A stretch of 64,000 nt of DNA, taken from NCBI GenBank assembly GCA_009780855.1, contig WQZG01000003.1, positions 1 to 64,000 of the forward strand, written 5' to 3'. The position numbers and the translations under genes are program-made. Positions 35,298 to 43,023 of the stretch are shown here, one piece after another (position 1 is the first letter of the stretch; each line of letters opens with the position of its first letter). A model generated the notes under the pieces. That model was not told the origin of the DNA. It made no database searches and saw only the letters and a program-made list of their open reading frames with translations. The DNA comes from Treponema sp. Its GTDB lineage: Bacteria; Spirochaetota; Spirochaetia; Treponematales; Breznakiellaceae.

Positions 35298-36725
35298 ATG
35301 ACCAGAAAGAACATCACCGTTATCGCGGCATTGGCCGCAGTTGTTGTGTGCGTCGGGGTTTATCTGTTCCTGACGCAATCGAAAATCGGCAAGGACTGGG
35401 TTAAGTCGTTAAAGCCCGGTCCTTCCTATGATTTTTCCAATTATCCGGAATCACCGCGTCTTACGGATTTTGATTCCAATAAATTAAACCGGATCGAAAA
35501 CAGGGGCGAAGGTTATTCCCTTGTGCGTAATGGAGATACCTGGACTCTTACTTCGTCTGTTGTTCCCGTCAATTTGGTTAAGCTTGATCAGAGTATTATT
35601 TCCAATAAACTCTGGTCAATTTCCAGCATTTATGCTGAAGAACTAATCGAAGATAATCCGGCGGATTTAACTATTTACGGCCTTGATAATCCTTATGGAG
35701 ATGTGCTCCTCGGAGATACTGACGGCAAGAGCGTAGAAATTATTTTTGGCAATTTTACTCCTACTAAAGCTTCGCGTTATGTAATGGTCGCGGGGAGTCC
35801 CAATGTATACAGCCTGTCTACATATTCAACAGACAATCTGCTTTTTAGCCTGGACAGTGTAAGGGATAAAACCTTAATCGCTTCTCTTGATCCGCAAAAA
35901 GTTACCCGTTTTATCCTGGAACCCAAACCGGACAATAATCCCAACGGTTACGGGAAAATCGACATAGCAACCAAAGACGCAGACAACGTTTATATTTCCA
36001 GTTTTACCGGTTTTACAATGAGTTCTCCCTACGCCGACGTATGCGGAGTAGACAGTGAAAAATTCGGGGCTGTACTTGACGCGCTGCCTAACCTGCAGAT
36101 CCGCGCATATGTTGACGATACTCCCGGATCTCTTGCGTCCTACGGTCTGGATAAACCCGGCCGTGTTTATTTTGAAACACCGGACGGCAAGCTGGACATC
36201 CTGTTTGGCAACAGCGACAGCGGCGCCTATTACGCCAGATACAACGGCGATCCTTCAATATTTTTGCTTGAAGGCCTTGACCCGATTATAAGTCCTTCGC
36301 CTTTCTCATTAATGGATAAATTCGCCATGATATTCAACATTGACAATGTGGACGCGTTTACCGTTGAAGGCGACGGCCAGAAACTGGACGTGACTATCGA
36401 CGGCAAGGGCGATGACGCTATTTTCCATGTAAACGGAAAGAGGGCGATGGACAAGGAGTTCAGGGCGTTTTACCAGGCGGTTATTGGCCTTTTGATTGAC
36501 GCCGAATATACCGGTCCCGCAAATCCGCCCCGCGGCGACGGCACAGACTGGACAATTCAGTATAAACTCAATACTCCCGCAGGTGTCCAGTTATCCATCC
36601 GGCTTATTCCGTATAACAGGGATTTTTATATTCTTGAAAGGGACGGACACCGTGAATTCATGATTGCGCGGACCCAGGCCAGGCGTATTTTTGATACCGA
36701 GGCGAAACTGGTCTATACTGAATAA
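35298..36725 (+). CDS. DUF4340 protein
   Basis: 475 aa, start chosen at the ATG after GGGAG. An N-terminal membrane anchor (VIAALAAVVVCVGVYLFLTQ) is followed by two DUF4340-like repeats, each with a short YGL/DNP-type motif (IYGLDNPYGDVLLGD, ASYGLDKPGRVYFET). This domain commonly follows GldG-like genes and is thought to sit outside the inner membrane. It is the last gene of the ABC operon and its function is unknown. Confidence 0.87.
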   Translation: MTRKNITVIAALAAVVVCVGVYLFLTQSKIGKDWVKSLKPGPSYDFSNYPESPRLTDFDSNKLNRIENRGEGYSLVRNGDTWTLTSSVVPVNLVKLDQSIISNKLWSISSIYAEELIEDNPADLTIYGLDNPYGDVLLGDTDGKSVEIIFGNFTPTKASRYVMVAGSPNVYSLSTYSTDNLLFSLDSVRDKTLIASLDPQKVTRFILEPKPDNNPNGYGKIDIATKDADNVYISSFTGFTMSSPYADVCGVDSEKFGAVLDALPNLQIRAYVDDTPGSLASYGLDKPGRVYFETPDGKLDILFGNSDSGAYYARYNGDPSIFLLEGLDPIISPSPFSLMDKFAMIFNIDNVDAFTVEGDGQKLDVTIDGKGDDAIFHVNGKRAMDKEFRAFYQAVIGLLIDAEYTGPANPPRGDGTDWTIQYKLNTPAGVQLSIRLIPYNRDFYILERDGHREFMIARTQARRIFDTEAKLVYTE

Positions 36726-36751
36726 GGCTATTATCCCCAAAGGATAATACG

Positions 36752-37870
36752 ATGGATAAAAAAATTTTTTTTGATCGCGGCCGGATGAATTATTTTCCGC
36801 TCCGGCAGCGGTTTAGTAAAGTAGACATAACCAATGCCGCTGTGCTGCCGGAAAAAATTAAAGGTTTGCATGAGCGGCAAACACTTCCGGATCTGGATGA
36901 AAAAGTCCGCCCCCTGGCCGCGCAGATACTGGCCGCCAAAAAAAATAAAAGTTCGGTAATTTGTACATTCGGGGCCCATGCCATTAAAAACGGTCTGGGC
37001 CCGCTTCTTGGCGATATGCTGGAAAGGGGCTGGTTTACCCATCTTGCTTCAAACGGCGCCGCCATTATCCATGATTGGGAATTTTCCTGGCTTGGCAGGT
37101 CCAGCGAGGATGTCCGGGAAAACGCCGCTGCCGGGCGTTTTGGCGCCTGGGAAGAAACCGGGCTCTATATAAATCTGGCCCTTGCCTGCGGAGCCTGGCA
37201 GGGATTCGGTTACGCGGCTTCTGTCGGGAAAATGATCGCTGACGGCGGAATAAAAATTCCTGACAAAAGGGAGTTAAATGAACCGCCTACAGCAGCGGCA
37301 ATGGATTTATCGGAATTAATCGAAAGTCTTGGATTGGAACCGGGCTTTATTGCCATACCTCATCCGTTTAAAAAATACAGTCTCCTTGCCGCGGCCTTTG
37401 AAGCCGGCAAACCTTTTACCTGCCATCCCATGTTCGGCCATGACATTATCTACACCCACAAAGCCAACCGCGGGGCAGTCATAGGCCGGACAGCGGAACG
37501 CGACTTTTTGGAATTTGTTTCTTCTGTGGAAAACCTGGAAGGCGGTGTTTATCTGTCTGTAGGTTCCGCCGTAATGTCTCCCATGATTTTTGAAAAAGCC
37601 CTGTCCATGGCCCGCAACGCTGTGATTGCAGAAGGCGGACCGGCAGAGCCCATACGGAACTGCGGAATTTATGTAGTTGACCTTCAGCATTCTGCATGGG
37701 ACTGGTCAAAGGGAGAACCTCCCATGGAAAATCCGGCGTATTACTTGCGCTACATGAAAACTTTTAACCGTATGGGCTGCAGGGCCGAATACATCACCGC
37801 TGACAACCGGGATTTTTTAATAAGCCTGTATAATACGCTGGATAAAATGGACAGGCAGGGCGGTTTATGA
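36752..37870 (+). CDS. Conserved uncharacterised protein, possible deoxyhypusine-synthase-like fold
   Basis: 372 aa, AAAGGA before the ATG. I do not recognise a firm family. The pattern FGAHAIKNGLGPLLGDMLER, then HLASNGAAIIHDWEF, and near the end YLSVGSAVMSPMIFEKALSM, recalls the NAD-binding deoxyhypusine-synthase fold, but no catalytic lysine is evident, so this is a weak inference. It has no membrane segment. The next gene, a ROK sugar kinase, overlaps by ATGA, so the two probably act in one pathway on a sugar or sugar-like compound. Confidence 0.7.
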   Translation: MDKKIFFDRGRMNYFPLRQRFSKVDITNAAVLPEKIKGLHERQTLPDLDEKVRPLAAQILAAKKNKSSVICTFGAHAIKNGLGPLLGDMLERGWFTHLASNGAAIIHDWEFSWLGRSSEDVRENAAAGRFGAWEETGLYINLALACGAWQGFGYAASVGKMIADGGIKIPDKRELNEPPTAAAMDLSELIESLGLEPGFIAIPHPFKKYSLLAAAFEAGKPFTCHPMFGHDIIYTHKANRGAVIGRTAERDFLEFVSSVENLEGGVYLSVGSAVMSPMIFEKALSMARNAVIAEGGPAEPIRNCGIYVVDLQHSAWDWSKGEPPMENPAYYLRYMKTFNRMGCRAEYITADNRDFLISLYNTLDKMDRQGGL

Positions 37871-38853
37871 AGATCGACGCCGCAGGGTCAAGCGCCGCAA
37901 AGTCAAATGATATTTTTATCGGGGTAGATATAGGCGGGACCAAAACCGCTATCTGCGCGGGCAGTAAAACCGGGCAAGTATTTGAAAAGAATGTCTTCCC
38001 AACAGATAAAAATCCCGCGACCGCCCAGGACAATATCCTGTCCGCCTGTAATTTTTTGTTCGAAAAATACACAGGCACTGCTGCTGGCGGCAATCCTGGA
38101 AACTCCGGTGGTAAAATCGCCGCCATAGGTGTTTCCTGCGGAGGCCCCCTGGACGCCGGCCTGGGAATAATACAATCCCCTCCCAACCTGCCCGGCTGGG
38201 ACAATGTTCCGATTGTAGAAATGCTTCGGAGGAGGTTCTCTGTACCGGCTTTTATCGAAAACGACGCAAATGCCTGTGCCCTTGCCGAGTACCTGTACGG
38301 TGCGGGCCGCGGATGCGCCAACATGGTTTTTTTAACATTTGGCACAGGCCTGGGCGCCGGCCTGATATTGGACGGGAAACTCTACCGCGGCTCAAGCGGA
38401 CTGGCAGGGGAAGCCGGCCATATAAGGATGAGCAAAGACGGACCAGCAGGATACGGCAAACACGGTGCTTTGGAAGGCTGGTGTTCCGGGGGCGGCCTAA
38501 GCGAAGCGTATAATGATACTTTTGGCGAACGAATCTCCGGCGGGGAAGTCTGCATCCGCGCAGAGGGCGGCGACGCCAAAGCTTTAAAAATAATTGAAAA
38601 AAGCGCGCAGATGCTCGGCTATTTCCTGGCCGCAGTCATTGATTTTATAAATCCGGACCGGATAATAATAGGCAGCATCTTTGTCCGCAGCGAAAAATTA
38701 TTCCGCGCTTGTCTGGAAAAAATTATAGCCGCCGAATGCCTGCCCCAAACAGCTGCAGTCTGCAAAGTTCTGCCGGCCGCGTTAGGTGAGAATCTTGGCG
38801 ATGTTGCCGCCCTGTCGGCAGCCGCCAACGGGATTGGGTTTTTGGGTAAATAA
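37867..38853 (+). CDS. ROK-family sugar kinase
   Basis: 328 aa. GVDIGGTKTA near residue 20 is the ATP phosphate loop, ENDANACALAEY carries the catalytic Asp, and GTGLGAGLILDG is the second phosphate motif. The usual zinc motif C-G-C-G-x-x-G-C is replaced by AGYGKHGALEG, so no structural zinc is expected; a ROK subgroup with this change exists. No DNA-binding domain is present, so it is a kinase rather than a repressor. The substrate is unknown. Confidence 0.88.
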   Translation: MKIDAAGSSAAKSNDIFIGVDIGGTKTAICAGSKTGQVFEKNVFPTDKNPATAQDNILSACNFLFEKYTGTAAGGNPGNSGGKIAAIGVSCGGPLDAGLGIIQSPPNLPGWDNVPIVEMLRRRFSVPAFIENDANACALAEYLYGAGRGCANMVFLTFGTGLGAGLILDGKLYRGSSGLAGEAGHIRMSKDGPAGYGKHGALEGWCSGGGLSEAYNDTFGERISGGEVCIRAEGGDAKALKIIEKSAQMLGYFLAAVIDFINPDRIIIGSIFVRSEKLFRACLEKIIAAECLPQTAAVCKVLPAALGENLGDVAALSAAANGIGFLGK

Positions 38854-38856
38854 TTC

Positions 38857-39168
38857 CTAAATTTCAATGCCTGTTTTTTGAATCTCGGACAGGAAACCGG
38901 CATAATCTTCATTGGGATCAATAATATGCGGTTCTATTCTGAAATCAACATCTTTTCGCAGCCGCCAGATTGGAACAATTGTTTCTTCATAATTACCGGT
39001 CCATTCACTTACAATTAAAGCGATGTCAATATCGCTGTCTTTCCTGGAGCATTCTTTGGCGTATGAACCAAACAGATAAGCCTTGTCCACTTGTATTGGT
39101 ATATCACTTGCTCTAACCAGTTTAATATATTTTTTTGCGATAGATATTACATCATCTTTTTTATCCAT
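38857..39168 (-). CDS. MNT-type nucleotidyltransferase of a HEPN/MNT pair
   Basis: 103 aa. LFGSYAKECSRKDSDIDI gives the Gly34-Ser35 and Asp46-x-Asp48 pattern of minimal nucleotidyltransferases. In known pairs the MNT protein acts as antitoxin by adding nucleotides to the HEPN partner. Its gene overlaps the HEPN gene by 22 bp in the order HEPN then MNT. The pair sits at the edge of the accessory patch. Confidence 0.85.
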   Translation of the reverse strand: MDKKDDVISIAKKYIKLVRASDIPIQVDKAYLFGSYAKECSRKDSDIDIALIVSEWTGNYEETIVPIWRLRKDVDFRIEPHIIDPNEDYAGFLSEIQKTGIEI

Positions 39169-39539
39169 TGCAGGAATTCCTTAGTTTGTTCGTATATTTT
39201 TTGGGTTATTTCTTTAGTCATATATTGAGCTATTTTATTTTTATAATCCGGGTAACGGGCTTCAATATTCAGGGGGGTTAATCTTTCTAAAAAGATTATT
39301 TGCTCTTTTGATAATAAATTATAAAGACCGGATTGCTGAGCTAAAAATTCTAAATCATGTTTAAATGGAGGTGTTTCATCTTTTCCCTTGATGAAGTAAC
39401 CTTTTAAAATTTTTTCTATTGCTTGATGACACATAAATCCGGTATATGTATAATGTCCATTCATTAATAATGTTTCCGCTACCGCAAAATCATTATTGGA
39501 TAATTCAATCCAATATGACATTTTTTCTTCTATTGTCAA
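39147..39539 (-). CDS. HEPN-domain protein, partner of MNT
   Basis: 130 aa, all-helical HEPN domain: SYWIELSNNDFAVAETLLMNG, FMCHQAIEKILKGYF and IEARYPDYKNKIAQ. The R-x4-6-H RNase motif of toxic HEPN proteins is not clear; this subgroup carries ARYPDY instead. A TTG at 39537-39539 is the likely start because AAGGAAA is well spaced before it; an in-frame ATG lies six codons in. Confidence 0.82.
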   Translation of the reverse strand: MTIEEKMSYWIELSNNDFAVAETLLMNGHYTYTGFMCHQAIEKILKGYFIKGKDETPPFKHDLEFLAQQSGLYNLLSKEQIIFLERLTPLNIEARYPDYKNKIAQYMTKEITQKIYEQTKEFLQWIKKMM

Positions 39540-39685
39540 TCAATTTTCCTTTTTATTTTTTAATAATAATAATTATTTATTAAAGATGTCCAGTCATCCA
39601 GTTGTTTAAATATTTTTTTATTAAACGAGTCGAAATAATATGGTATTGTCAGATTTCTTTGCTTATGATATACATAATTTAATCT
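39540..39685. other. AT-rich intergenic region before tRNA-Gly
   Basis: About 146 bp, strongly AT-rich. It carries the HEPN ribosome site at its left edge. I see no convincing gene; a tRNA promoter is expected here but no clear -35/-10 pair stands out. Confidence 0.4.
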
Positions 39686-39756
39686 GCGGACGTCATATAA
39701 CGGTATTATCCAAGCTTCCCAAGCTTGTGACGCGGGTTCGACTCCCGTCGTCCGCT
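39686..39756 (+). tRNA. tRNA-Gly (anticodon CCC)
   Basis: A full cloverleaf can be drawn: acceptor GCGGACG with CGTCCGC, an AT-only D stem, anticodon stem CAAGC/GCTTG around the loop TTCCCAA, and T arm GCGGG-TTCGACT-CCCGT. The anticodon is CCC, reading GGG. The discriminator is T and CCA is not encoded. Its last 17 bases are repeated at the ends of both RNA elements nearby. Confidence 0.92.
39740..39756 (+). repeat. tRNA 3' end repeated as att-like sequence (copy 1)
   Basis: GACTCCCGTCGTCCGCT at the tRNA 3' end recurs exactly at 40015-40031 and with one change at 42111-42127. Such copies are what integration at a tRNA end leaves behind, but no integrase gene is present. Confidence 0.7.
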
Positions 39757-39787
39757 AATAAATTCGTAGTCTGCAAAAGAAATTCAC

Positions 39788-39808
39788 TATAATAAAAAAA
39801 TTATTATA
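39788..39808. other. AT-rich hairpin between tRNA and RNA element
   Basis: TATAATAA (39788-39795) pairs with TTATTATA (39801-39808) around five As. Flanking TCTGCAA and TTGCAGA (39770-39776, 39809-39815) can also pair. No T-run follows on the plus strand, so it is not a normal terminator. A subterminal hairpin of a mobile element is one possibility. Confidence 0.45.
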
Positions 39809-40031
39809 TTGCAGAATAAACCGGGAGTCGAAACGTAGCCGCGGCGTCTGAGGGTATGAAATACCCGAAGAGGCAAACTGCCATGGATGCCGTGGCACCG
39901 CTGAATAGCGGTGCAGTAAATCCTTCCAATCGCCAAACGGCCCGAAGGGACGTATGGCAGTTTAGCGGTGGAGACGGTCTGGAGGGAGCTGCCAGGAGGT
40001 CAGCGACTAGAAGGGACTCCCGTCGTCCGCT
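39809..40031 (+). ncRNA. Structured RNA element resembling HEARO/omega-RNA (IscB guide RNA), no IscB gene
   Basis: Nested pairing is visible: closing stem CGGGAGTC/GACTCCCG (39822-39829 with 40015-40022); CGTCT/AGACG (39845-39849 with 39972-39976); hairpin GGGTAT-gaa-ATACCC (39852-39866); long-range stem AAACTGCCAT/ATGGCAGTTT (39875-39884 with 39954-39963) enclosing hairpins GCACCGCT-gaat-AGCGGTGC (39895-39914) and CCC-gaa-GGG (39941-39949). From memory, the segments CCGGGAGTC-AAACG, GCAGTAAATCCTT after a hairpin and GTCAGCGACTAGAAGGGACT resemble known IscB omega-RNA. The family call is inference; the fold is directly visible. No protein gene of the element follows, so it would be a stand-alone or non-autonomous copy. 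Confidence 0.6.
40015..40031 (+). repeat. att-like 17-bp repeat (copy 2) at end of RNA element 1
   Basis: Identical over 17 bp to the tRNA-Gly 3' end at 39740-39756. Its first eight bases form the 3' strand of the RNA element's closing stem. TGAAA follows it here and after the third copy. Confidence 0.75.
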
Positions 40032-40413
40032 GAAAAATTTTTACACAACAGAAAACCTTATGTAGAAAAAATTATCGAATTGTCAATTATTTTCGAGGGA
40101 TTTTTATGGATTTGATAGACAGCTTCGCCGATACCAATATCAATTTGGTGAAGATTCCGTATTCCGGCATAGCTTCATGGTTGCTGATAACACATAGTTT
40201 CTGTGAAAATCACCGGCTAATAAAATTAACATTAATTCCTTTTTTTCCGCATTCGTCAAATAGCGAATTTTTTTATATGAAAAATATCGTTATTTGACGA
40301 ATTTTATTATTATAACAATTAGAAGTATTTGATTGTTTAGCCATATATTTTGATCCCATCTCTTGTCACTTTTTGTTCAAGTGTTAAATCGTCCATACGA
40401 TTTAATATCTGCT
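40032..40413. other. Accessory intergenic stretch with inverted repeat
   Basis: About 380 bp of AT-rich DNA. It contains a possible 63-codon ORF (40106-40297, GAGGGA ribosome site, no recognisable family), an inverted repeat ATTCGTCAAATAGCGA (40251-40266) with its partner at 40287-40302 (15 of 16 pairs, 20-bp loop), and a perfect 9-bp palindromic hairpin TTAAATCGT-ccat-ACGATTTAA (40384-40405). These may be remnants of a mobile element. Confidence 0.45.
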
Positions 40414-40977
40414 TCAACCAATTTCGCTGAGTCTGTCACAAGTAAAATTCGGGATTTCCTGCGGTGTCCTGGGTTCCTGGTTTTTGTGCATACCGGTCCT
40501 GTGTCTGATTGTCCTCATTCCGATTGCTTTTGCCGGAATTATGTCCTTGTCAATGCGGCGGCCGATCATGACGCTTTGGGCGGGGAGGCAGCCGCATTTG
40601 TTCAATACTGCTTCAAAGTACCGCAGGTCCGGTTTGGTAATTTGGTAGTTTTCCTGGGTCTCTGTAAATTTAAAATACTGCAGCAGATTTTCGTTTTGCA
40701 GAAATAGTTTAAGTGCCTGCCCGTATTGGCCCATTATACCGATTTTATATTGTTTGGAATATTTTATTAGAAAATCTTTTATCCCGTCCATCAGTTTTAA
40801 ACCGCTGTTGAGATTTTTTGCTTCTTCTGCGTCGGCCAGGTATTGCGAGGCGGAGTAATCCGGAATATGTTTCTGAATTGCCGCTGTAATGGCCCTGGCC
40901 ATATTACGCTCAAATTCAGTTTCGTCCAGGATAACTCCGCCCGCATCAAGAAAAATATTTTTTATAGTTATTTTCAA
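40414..40977 (-). pseudogene. Decayed HAD-hydrolase paralogue
   Basis: 187 codons, almost identical over its length to the gene at 42103 but missing about 37 residues of the cap region. The junction lies at GAAGAAGC, an 8-bp sequence present at both edges of the missing part in the intact copy, so slippage or recombination between direct repeats explains it. Motif I (FLDAGGVILDE) remains, but motif IV reads GRRIDKD instead of GDRIDKD, losing an Asp that binds magnesium in HAD enzymes. The product is probably inactive. The end (LSEIG) probably reflects the original C-terminus. Confidence 0.72.
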
Positions 40978-41032
40978 AAAGCACTTGATAAATGAATAGT
41001 AATATTTTATTATAACTGTTAAGGAAGATAAT

Positions 41033-41653
41033 ATGAATGTATTTTTATATGTACTTGATACGCTGGCGGATTGGGAAATAAGTTATCTTACATCAGAAAT
41101 AAACAGCGGAAGATATTTAAAGAAGAATATTGAAAAACCAAAAATTATTAAAATTGGAAAAAATCTAAAGTCAATTAAAACAATGGGGGGAATGGAAATA
41201 ACTCCTGACATTTGCGTTAAAGACATTAAGGCCCGGGAAGGTGATTTACTTATACTGCCCGGAGCAGATACCTGGCTGAATGGAGATAATAATGAGATTT
41301 TAAATTTTGTAAATGAAAATGTAAATTCAAATTTAACAATCGCAGCAATTTGCGGTGCAACAATCGGTTTGGCTAATATTGGTTTCTTAAATGAAATAAA
41401 ACATACAAGCAATAGTTTGGATTATTTAAAAATGATATGTCCGAATTATAAAGGTGAAAAATATTTTTGCAATCAACCGATCGTTATCTGCAATAATATA
41501 ATAACTGCTACAGGTTTGGCGCCATTGGAGTTTACATATGAAAAATTAAAAAAGGTTAATATTATGGAGAGTAATACCATTGAAGCATGGTATTATTTAT
41601 ATAAAACAAGGGAAGATAAATATTTTTTTGAATTATTGGAATCAATTAAATAA
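41033..41653 (+). CDS. DJ-1/PfpI-family class I amidotransferase-like protein
   Basis: 206 aa. MNVFLYVLDTLADWEISYLT and the nucleophile elbow IAAICGATIG with Cys107 place it in the DJ-1/PfpI family, near the YdeA branch. Family roles include deglycase, chaperone and peptidase activities; none can be chosen here. TAAGGAAG is well placed before the ATG. The gene is very AT-rich with AAA, ATA and TTA codons, unlike the GC-richer genes around it, which points to recent acquisition. Confidence 0.85.
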   Translation: MNVFLYVLDTLADWEISYLTSEINSGRYLKKNIEKPKIIKIGKNLKSIKTMGGMEITPDICVKDIKAREGDLLILPGADTWLNGDNNEILNFVNENVNSNLTIAAICGATIGLANIGFLNEIKHTSNSLDYLKMICPNYKGEKYFCNQPIVICNNIITATGLAPLEFTYEKLKKVNIMESNTIEAWYYLYKTREDKYFFELLESIK

Positions 41654-41775
41654 AAATTATAAAGTGAAGTTATTTCATTTATTTCAAAAATTATATACAA
41701 GTTTGTTTTACACACAACCTAATGGCTCATTTCTATTGAACGCCGCATCAGAGGGGCTATGGTTAGATTTAACGT

Positions 41776-41936
41776 GAGGCATCGCGATTATAGCACCTGA
41801 TGCATATAAACATGAAAAAAATATTCTTTTTAAAAATAGAAAACGTTCTCACTTAGAAACTGATTCGGTCGAAAATTGGAAAATAAATGTTTTTTCATTA
41901 ATAAAAAAAAATAAAAAATATATTGATCATAAATAG
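41776..41936 (+). pseudogene. Possible 3' remnant of an AT-rich gene
   Basis: A 52-codon open stretch after a TGA, ending at TAG 41934-41936, without a start codon or ribosome site. Its translation (APDAYKHEKNILFKNRK; SVENWKINVFSLIKKNKKYI) looks protein-like, but I cannot assign it. The rest of 41654-41985 is AT-rich and shows no intact gene. Confidence 0.3.
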
Positions 41937-41982
41937 TTATATTTAGGATATGGAATACATCTTTTAACAGATATTTTTATAT

Positions 41983-42127
41983 AGCCGGATAAACCAGAAG
42001 TCAAAACAGAGCCGCGGTTCCGTAGGTATGTAAATACCCGTAAGAACGTATGGCAGTTTCGTGGCTGAGACGACCTGGAGGGAACTGAAAGGAAGTCAGT
42101 GATCAGAAGAGACTCCAGTCGTCCGCT
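41983..42127 (+). ncRNA. Decayed second copy of the omega-RNA-like element
   Basis: It aligns with element 1 from ATAAACC onward: AGCCGCGG, hairpin GGTAT-gtaa-ATACC (42025-42038), then ACGTATGGCAGTTT, CTGGAGGGA and AGTCAGTGATCAGAAGAGACTCC. About 76 nt present in element 1 are missing, including the 5' half of the long-range stem, so the fold cannot form completely. The end GACTCCAGTCGTCCGCT has one change from the tRNA copy. Its last 25 bases overlap the 3' end of the HAD gene on the other strand. Confidence 0.6.
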
Positions 42128-42798
42128 GAAATTTCACCAAGTCTGTCACAGGTAAAATCCGGAATTTCCTGCGGTGTTCTGGGTTCCTGGTTTTTGTGCA
42201 TGCCGGTCCTGTGTCTGATCGTCCTCATTCCGATTGTTTTTGCCGGAATTATGTCCTTATCGATACGGTCGCCGATCATGACGCTTTGAGCGGGGAGGCA
42301 GCCGCATTTATTCAATACAGCTTCAAAGTACCGCGGGTCCGGTTTTGTAATTTGGAAATTTTCCTGGGTCTCGGTAAATTTAAAATACTGCAGCAGATTT
42401 TCGTTTTGCAGAAATAGTTTAAGTGCCTGCCCGTATTGGCCCAGTATACCGATTTTATATTGTTTGGAATATTTTATTAGAAAATCTTTTATCCCGTCCA
42501 TCAGTTTCAAACCGCTGTTGAGATTTTCTGCTTCTTCATTTTTAATGTTCCTTTTGGTTACGTTAAACTCATCAATATTTTTTATGTACTTAAATAAAAT
42601 GTAATCATAAATATTTGGGACGAATCTGTAAACAGCTTCTTCTGCGTCAGCCAGGTATTGCGAGGCGGAGTAATCTGGAATATGTTTCTGAATTGCCGCA
42701 GTAATGGCCCTGGCCATATTACGCTCAAATTCAGTTTCGTCCAGGATAACCCCGCCCGCATCAAGAAAAATATTTTTTATTTCCTTAAAATTATTCAT
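42103..42798 (-). CDS. HAD-superfamily hydrolase (intact paralogue)
   Basis: 231 aa. Motif I is FLDAGGVILDE with Asp13, the cap domain includes YRFVPNIYDYILFKYIKNID, motif III lysine is in ITKPDPRYFEAV, and motif IV is MIGDRIDKDI, so a phosphatase- or dehalogenase-like site is complete. The last eight codons (SADDWSLF) are read from the opposite strand of RNA element 2; compared with its paralogue the gene was probably extended when that element landed at its 3' end. The substrate is unknown. Confidence 0.85.
   Translation of the reverse strand: MNNFKEIKNIFLDAGGVILDETEFERNMARAITAAIQKHIPDYSASQYLADAEEAVYRFVPNIYDYILFKYIKNIDEFNVTKRNIKNEEAENLNSGLKLMDGIKDFLIKYSKQYKIGILGQYGQALKLFLQNENLLQYFKFTETQENFQITKPDPRYFEAVLNKCGCLPAQSVMIGDRIDKDIIPAKTIGMRTIRHRTGMHKNQEPRTPQEIPDFTCDRLGEISADDWSLF
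42111..42127 (+). repeat. att-like 17-bp repeat (copy 3) at end of RNA element 2
   Basis: GACTCCAGTCGTCCGCT, one mismatch to the tRNA-Gly 3' end. Like copy 2 it is followed by TGAAA. It lies inside the last codons of the HAD gene. Confidence 0.7.
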
Positions 42799-43023
42799 TG
42801 GCTTTTGAATCCTTATTTATAAAGACAATATTACAGGATTTTTTTCTTTTTACCTAATGTTATTGAATGGAAATTAAACGTATCATTATCACCTGATATA
42901 ATAATTTTTTCGTAATCTATTATTGTAAAGACTTTTATTAATATTTTCTTTGAAATTTATTTTATCCATTTATTTCTCCGGTAAATTCATTATATCCCAT
43001 GTGGACTTAAAGTCCAAGTGAGG
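42799..43023. other. Divergent intergenic region upstream of addA
   Basis: About 225 bp of AT-rich DNA between the HAD gene and the helicase. The right end carries the palindrome and promoter listed separately. No gene is seen. Confidence 0.45.

Noticed and set aside
39147..39539. HEPN protein as a confirmed RNase toxin
   Set aside because: The R-x4-6-H motif of active HEPN RNases is not clear in this sequence, so only the pair type is called.
39809..40031. RNA element as a group I or group II intron
   Set aside because: No domain V-like hairpin, no conserved group I core pairing and no intron protein; it does not interrupt the tRNA or another gene.
39856..40065. 69-codon ORF inside RNA element 1
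   Set aside because: It is a by-product of the structured RNA: the same bases form perfect stems, the translation is low-complexity (repeated Arg and Thr), and element 2 does not keep the frame.
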